Assembly: GCA_028703745.1 (NCBI GenBank)
Contig: JAQVME010000052.1
Location: 1 to 7,845, forward strand
Direction: 5' to 3'
DNA: 7,845 bases
Origin: Clostridia bacterium
GTDB taxonomy: Bacteria; Bacillota; Clostridia; Christensenellales; DTU072
The notes below the pieces were generated by a model, which ran no database searches, had not been told where the DNA came from, and was given only the letters and a program-made list of their open reading frames with translations. Below are positions 5,484 through 7,845 of this stretch, in pieces (the stretch's first letter is position 1; every line of letters begins with the position of its first letter). The position numbers and the translations under genes were made by a program.

Positions 5484-6941
5484 TTATTTTTTTTCTTCGT
5501 ATGAAATTCTGTTGTGAAATACGCCGGGGAGAGCCTCCACCAGCGTGTCCTCTATCTTTTTGAGCTGCTTGAACGTTAAATTGCTGTTATCAAATTGATT
5601 CTGGGTTTGTTTTTCTTCTATTAGCTTGTGGACAAAAGAGCGCATGACCGACGGGTCCGCAGAAATGCCCTGCGCCCTTGTCGCCGCCTCAACGGTGTCG
5701 GCTATCATGATTATTGCGCTAACCTTTGTGGACGGGATGGGTCCGCCGTAGCTGAAATCCTTGCGTTCGACGCTGTCTTCCGTCATCTTCCTGACTTTGT
5801 TATAAAAATAATTGACGAAGGTCGTGCCATGGTGTTCGAGCGCTATATCGGCAATGACATCGGGCAAGTTCTCTTTTTTTAGCAACTCATAGCCCCATTT
5901 TGTGTGCTGAGTGATGACGTATACCGATACTTCGGGAATAAAATCGTCGTGCGGATTGTAGCCGCTCTGGTTTTCTACGTAGCAAAGCGGGTCTTTAAGC
6001 TTGCCCATGTCGTGATAATAGGCAGCTGCCTTGGCAAGCTGTGGATTTTCGCCGATTGCCAGCGCGCAAAGCTGCGCCAGATTGCCCACGGCAAGGCTAT
6101 GATTGAACGTGCCGGGAGCCTCGGTGCTAAGTCTTTTGAGCAACTTGGTGTCAAAAGAGCAAATCTCCTCGAGTCCGAAATTGGTGGTAAGCTTGAAGAC
6201 CTTTTCAAAGGCAGGCAGCACGGTTATGAAAAGCGATACAGACAGCGTAACAGAAAGGAAAGTCCATAGCCCCGTGTAAAGCACATTGTTGAGCGAGAAT
6301 TTCATAAATGTCGCAACAAGAATGGCAACCGGGGATATGAAGAGCGAAATCAGCAAGCCGTTCAACAGAAATTTCATTCTCGTATAGGTCTTCTCCATCA
6401 TCAAAATCATATACGTGCCCGACACTATGCCCGAAAGCAAAGCAGTAGACGTAATCATAATCTCTTTGACTCCGAAAATTATTGTAAAAGTAAAGAAGAA
6501 ACTGAGATTGATGAAAAAGTTTGATACAAGTCCAACCCTTTTGTCAATGAGTATACCGATAAGCAGTCCGCTAAGCGCAAGGGGCATAAGCGAAACACTT
6601 ATGGACTTGCCGAAAAGAATGGACACCATCAGTGTAAGCAATATTGAAAGCAATATTACTGCGAGAATACGCTTGTTTTCGAGCAATTCCTTTTTTGTTT
6701 GGAAGATATAAAAAAACAACGAAAACATAATGATAGCCATAATACCGCTGAGCGCAAAAATTTGTGACAGCTCGGCCTTATCGGATAATGCCGTGACAAA
6801 ACCACCGAAGCCCGTAAACGTCAATTTGACTAAGAAAGCAACAAGCAACGAAAAAACGGCGAGCGCCAAATATTTCAGCCACTGCTTCTTAAAAAAACCA
6901 AGCTTGCTTTTTGAAGGCGCGTTAGGAAGGTTATCTTGCAT
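5484..6941 (-). CDS. pgpH: PgpH-type membrane HD-domain phosphodiesterase lacking the extracellular domain
   Basis: PgpH (YqfF) hydrolyses the second messenger c-di-AMP at the cytoplasmic face of the membrane. The C-terminal HD domain is complete: NHSLAVGNLAQ with H281, YYHDMGKL with H310-D311, H346 in ITQHTKWG, LEHHGTT with H370-H371, and D415 in ADTVEAA. I count eight membrane segments: about 22-40, 61-80, 91-110, 114-132, 138-157, 160-181, 191-212 and 221-243. An even number puts both the basic N-terminus and the HD domain in the cytoplasm. The family normally has about 700 residues, with a large 7TMR-HDED domain outside the cell between segments 1 and 2. Here that loop is only about 20 residues (41-60) and the protein has 485. 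The neighbouring genes are 17 and 9 bp away, so no detached domain is hidden upstream. The ATG at 6941 follows AAGGA. Confidence 0.92.
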   Translation of the reverse strand: MQDNLPNAPSKSKLGFFKKQWLKYLALAVFSLLVAFLVKLTFTGFGGFVTALSDKAELSQIFALSGIMAIIMFSLFFYIFQTKKELLENKRILAVILLSILLTLMVSILFGKSISVSLMPLALSGLLIGILIDKRVGLVSNFFINLSFFFTFTIIFGVKEIMITSTALLSGIVSGTYMILMMEKTYTRMKFLLNGLLISLFISPVAILVATFMKFSLNNVLYTGLWTFLSVTLSVSLFITVLPAFEKVFKLTTNFGLEEICSFDTKLLKRLSTEAPGTFNHSLAVGNLAQLCALAIGENPQLAKAAAYYHDMGKLKDPLCYVENQSGYNPHDDFIPEVSVYVITQHTKWGYELLKKENLPDVIADIALEHHGTTFVNYFYNKVRKMTEDSVERKDFSYGGPIPSTKVSAIIMIADTVEAATRAQGISADPSVMRSFVHKLIEEKQTQNQFDNSNLTFKQLKKIEDTLVEALPGVFHNRISYEEKK

Positions 6942-6958
6942 TTTTTGTCCTTATTATT

Positions 6959-7845
6959 TTAGTTTATCCGTATTTCTACCTCATAGTATATATCTAATTG
7001 CACTATTTTGTCCAGTCTTTTTATCTCATACCAATGTCGAATCTTTACCGCATCTTCGGGCAACTCTCCCTCAAGTTCTGTTACCCCCTCTTTTATCAGC
7101 GTATCGCCGCAACTGTCAAAATCAAAGGGCACGACAGTTTTTTGCGTTTCAAAGTAAACGCTCTTTTCGGCTCTGAGAGGCACTATTCCGCCCAGATAAA
7201 TTATTTCTGTTTGTTTCTCACTATATACAAACGGATTCGGCGGTGAGTTTATCCAGCGGAAGGCTTTTATATCGTACACGGTAAAGCTTTCACCCGTGCG
7301 GCAAAACTCTATGGTTTCCGGATAAAAGGTTTTGGTCTTTTTTAACCACACCTTGCCGTATACCTCGCCGCCCGCCTTGCTTTCAACCGTAGTCTTTTCG
7401 TCCTTCATAATATAGGGCGCTATGAGAAGTTGCCCTTTTTGAACCGGCTGTCCTACTTTGACAAGCGGTGTGCCGCAAGTTACGAACATGCGGGTTATTA
7501 CGCTGTCGTATTTCGATTTTATCGGCAAAAAGACGGTTCGGATATCCTCAATCGAGGTACGCGGCAATTCTTCCAGTACGACAACCTTCAGCGTCGTACC
7601 AATACGCGAGACGCTGGCGCTGCTTATGCCTTCGATAGACATTATTTCCCGTTCTAGCTTTTTTGTATCAATATTGGCATTGAATAGGGGGAGCTTGGTT
7701 TCCGAAGTTATTCTTTCGTCGATAACGTCGGTATCCACGATTTCGTTGCCGCTTATATCAACGGTGAAAACGCACAGCGAATAAACCGTTATCGCCACAA
7801 TAAAAAAAACCAGTCCGACGATTGCGCCTACTCTTTTTTTTAAGG
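6959..7845 (-). CDS. yqfD: YqfD-family sporulation protein, N-terminus beyond window edge
   Basis: YqfD proteins are conserved in spore-forming Firmicutes and are linked to stage IV/coat-stage sporulation; their biochemical role is not established. The frame stays open to the right edge, so the GTG at 7798 is not the likely start. The residues before it, LKKRVGAIVGLVFFI, form a basic stop and the beginning of a membrane segment, as in other YqfD proteins. After the membrane segment comes a POTRA-like part (DISGNEIVDTDVI, then GISSASVSRIGTTLKVVVLEE). A barrel-like part with TCGTPLVKVGQPVQKGQLL follows, and the C-terminal LPEDAVKI...IYYEVEIRI segment is typical. About 294 residues are visible; family proteins have about 390-400, so roughly 100 are missing to the right. 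phoH, the usual next gene, is absent: pgpH starts 17 bp downstream. Confidence 0.88.
   Translation of the reverse strand, partial: LKKRVGAIVGLVFFIVAITVYSLCVFTVDISGNEIVDTDVIDERITSETKLPLFNANIDTKKLEREIMSIEGISSASVSRIGTTLKVVVLEELPRTSIEDIRTVFLPIKSKYDSVITRMFVTCGTPLVKVGQPVQKGQLLIAPYIMKDEKTTVESKAGGEVYGKVWLKKTKTFYPETIEFCRTGESFTVYDIKAFRWINSPPNPFVYSEKQTEIIYLGGIVPLRAEKSVYFETQKTVVPFDFDSCGDTLIKEGVTELEGELPEDAVKIRHWYEIKRLDKIVQLDIYYEVEIRIN

Noticed and set aside
7796..7798. GTG start for yqfD at 7798
   Set aside because: The frame stays open to the window edge with family-typical residues (LKKRVGAIVGLVFFI) upstream of it, so it is an internal valine.
1..7845. A new defence, biosynthetic or mobile system
   Set aside because: Every substantial gene belongs to a known housekeeping or sporulation family in a conserved order. 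No toxin-antitoxin pair, integrase, transposase, reverse transcriptase or unknown cluster is present.

Overview
This window looks like a chromosomal housekeeping segment from a Gram-positive, low-to-mid GC bacterium of the Firmicutes, most likely class Clostridia. The main evidence is gene order. Read on the minus strand, it follows the well-known Bacillus/Clostridium block yqfD - (phoH) - pgpH - ybeY - (dgkA - cdd) - era - yqzL - recO. A YqfD-type sporulation protein and a pyruvate phosphate dikinase (ppdK) also fit a fermentative, spore-lineage Clostridium relative. All genes I can support lie on the minus strand, so the layout is easiest to read from right to left.

Right to left: yqfD (6959-7845) is cut by the window edge and lacks its N-terminus. 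pgpH (5484-6941) encodes a membrane HD-domain c-di-AMP phosphodiesterase that lacks the large extracellular domain of the usual form. One continuous frame (4089-5474) fuses the rRNA endonuclease YbeY to the GTPase Era. A 34-codon gene (3891-3995), placed and patterned like yqzL, follows, and then a short recO without a zinc-finger cysteine cluster (3150-3812). yqfD, pgpH and ybeY-era are separated by only 17 and 9 bp and are surely co-transcribed; yqzL and recO follow after short gaps that hold RNA-hairpin candidates.

ppdK (398-3016) is a separate unit. It has a good sigma-A-type promoter (-35 TTGTAA, 17 bp, -10 TATAAT) whose -10 box lies inside a 9+9 bp dyad, and it ends at a strong intrinsic terminator (344-376). 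Beyond it, 95-343 is non-coding. It holds two copies of a GTCATTTCGACC...GAGAAATCT repeat, a TTTTTCG tandem repeat, and a near-consensus promoter (158-186) that drives a gene running off the left edge. That gene (1-94) shows the first 31 residues of a UvrD/PcrA-type helicase, starting at TTG and cut inside its Walker A motif.

Functionally the block combines ribosome maturation (YbeY, Era), c-di-AMP turnover (PgpH), recombination repair (RecO, PcrA-like), sporulation (YqfD) and PPi-linked glycolysis/gluconeogenesis (PpdK). I see no mobile element, CRISPR array, RNA gene or clearly new defence or biosynthetic system. The interest lies in how the conserved operon has been compacted: gene loss, a YbeY-Era fusion, a PgpH without its sensor domain and a shortened RecO.
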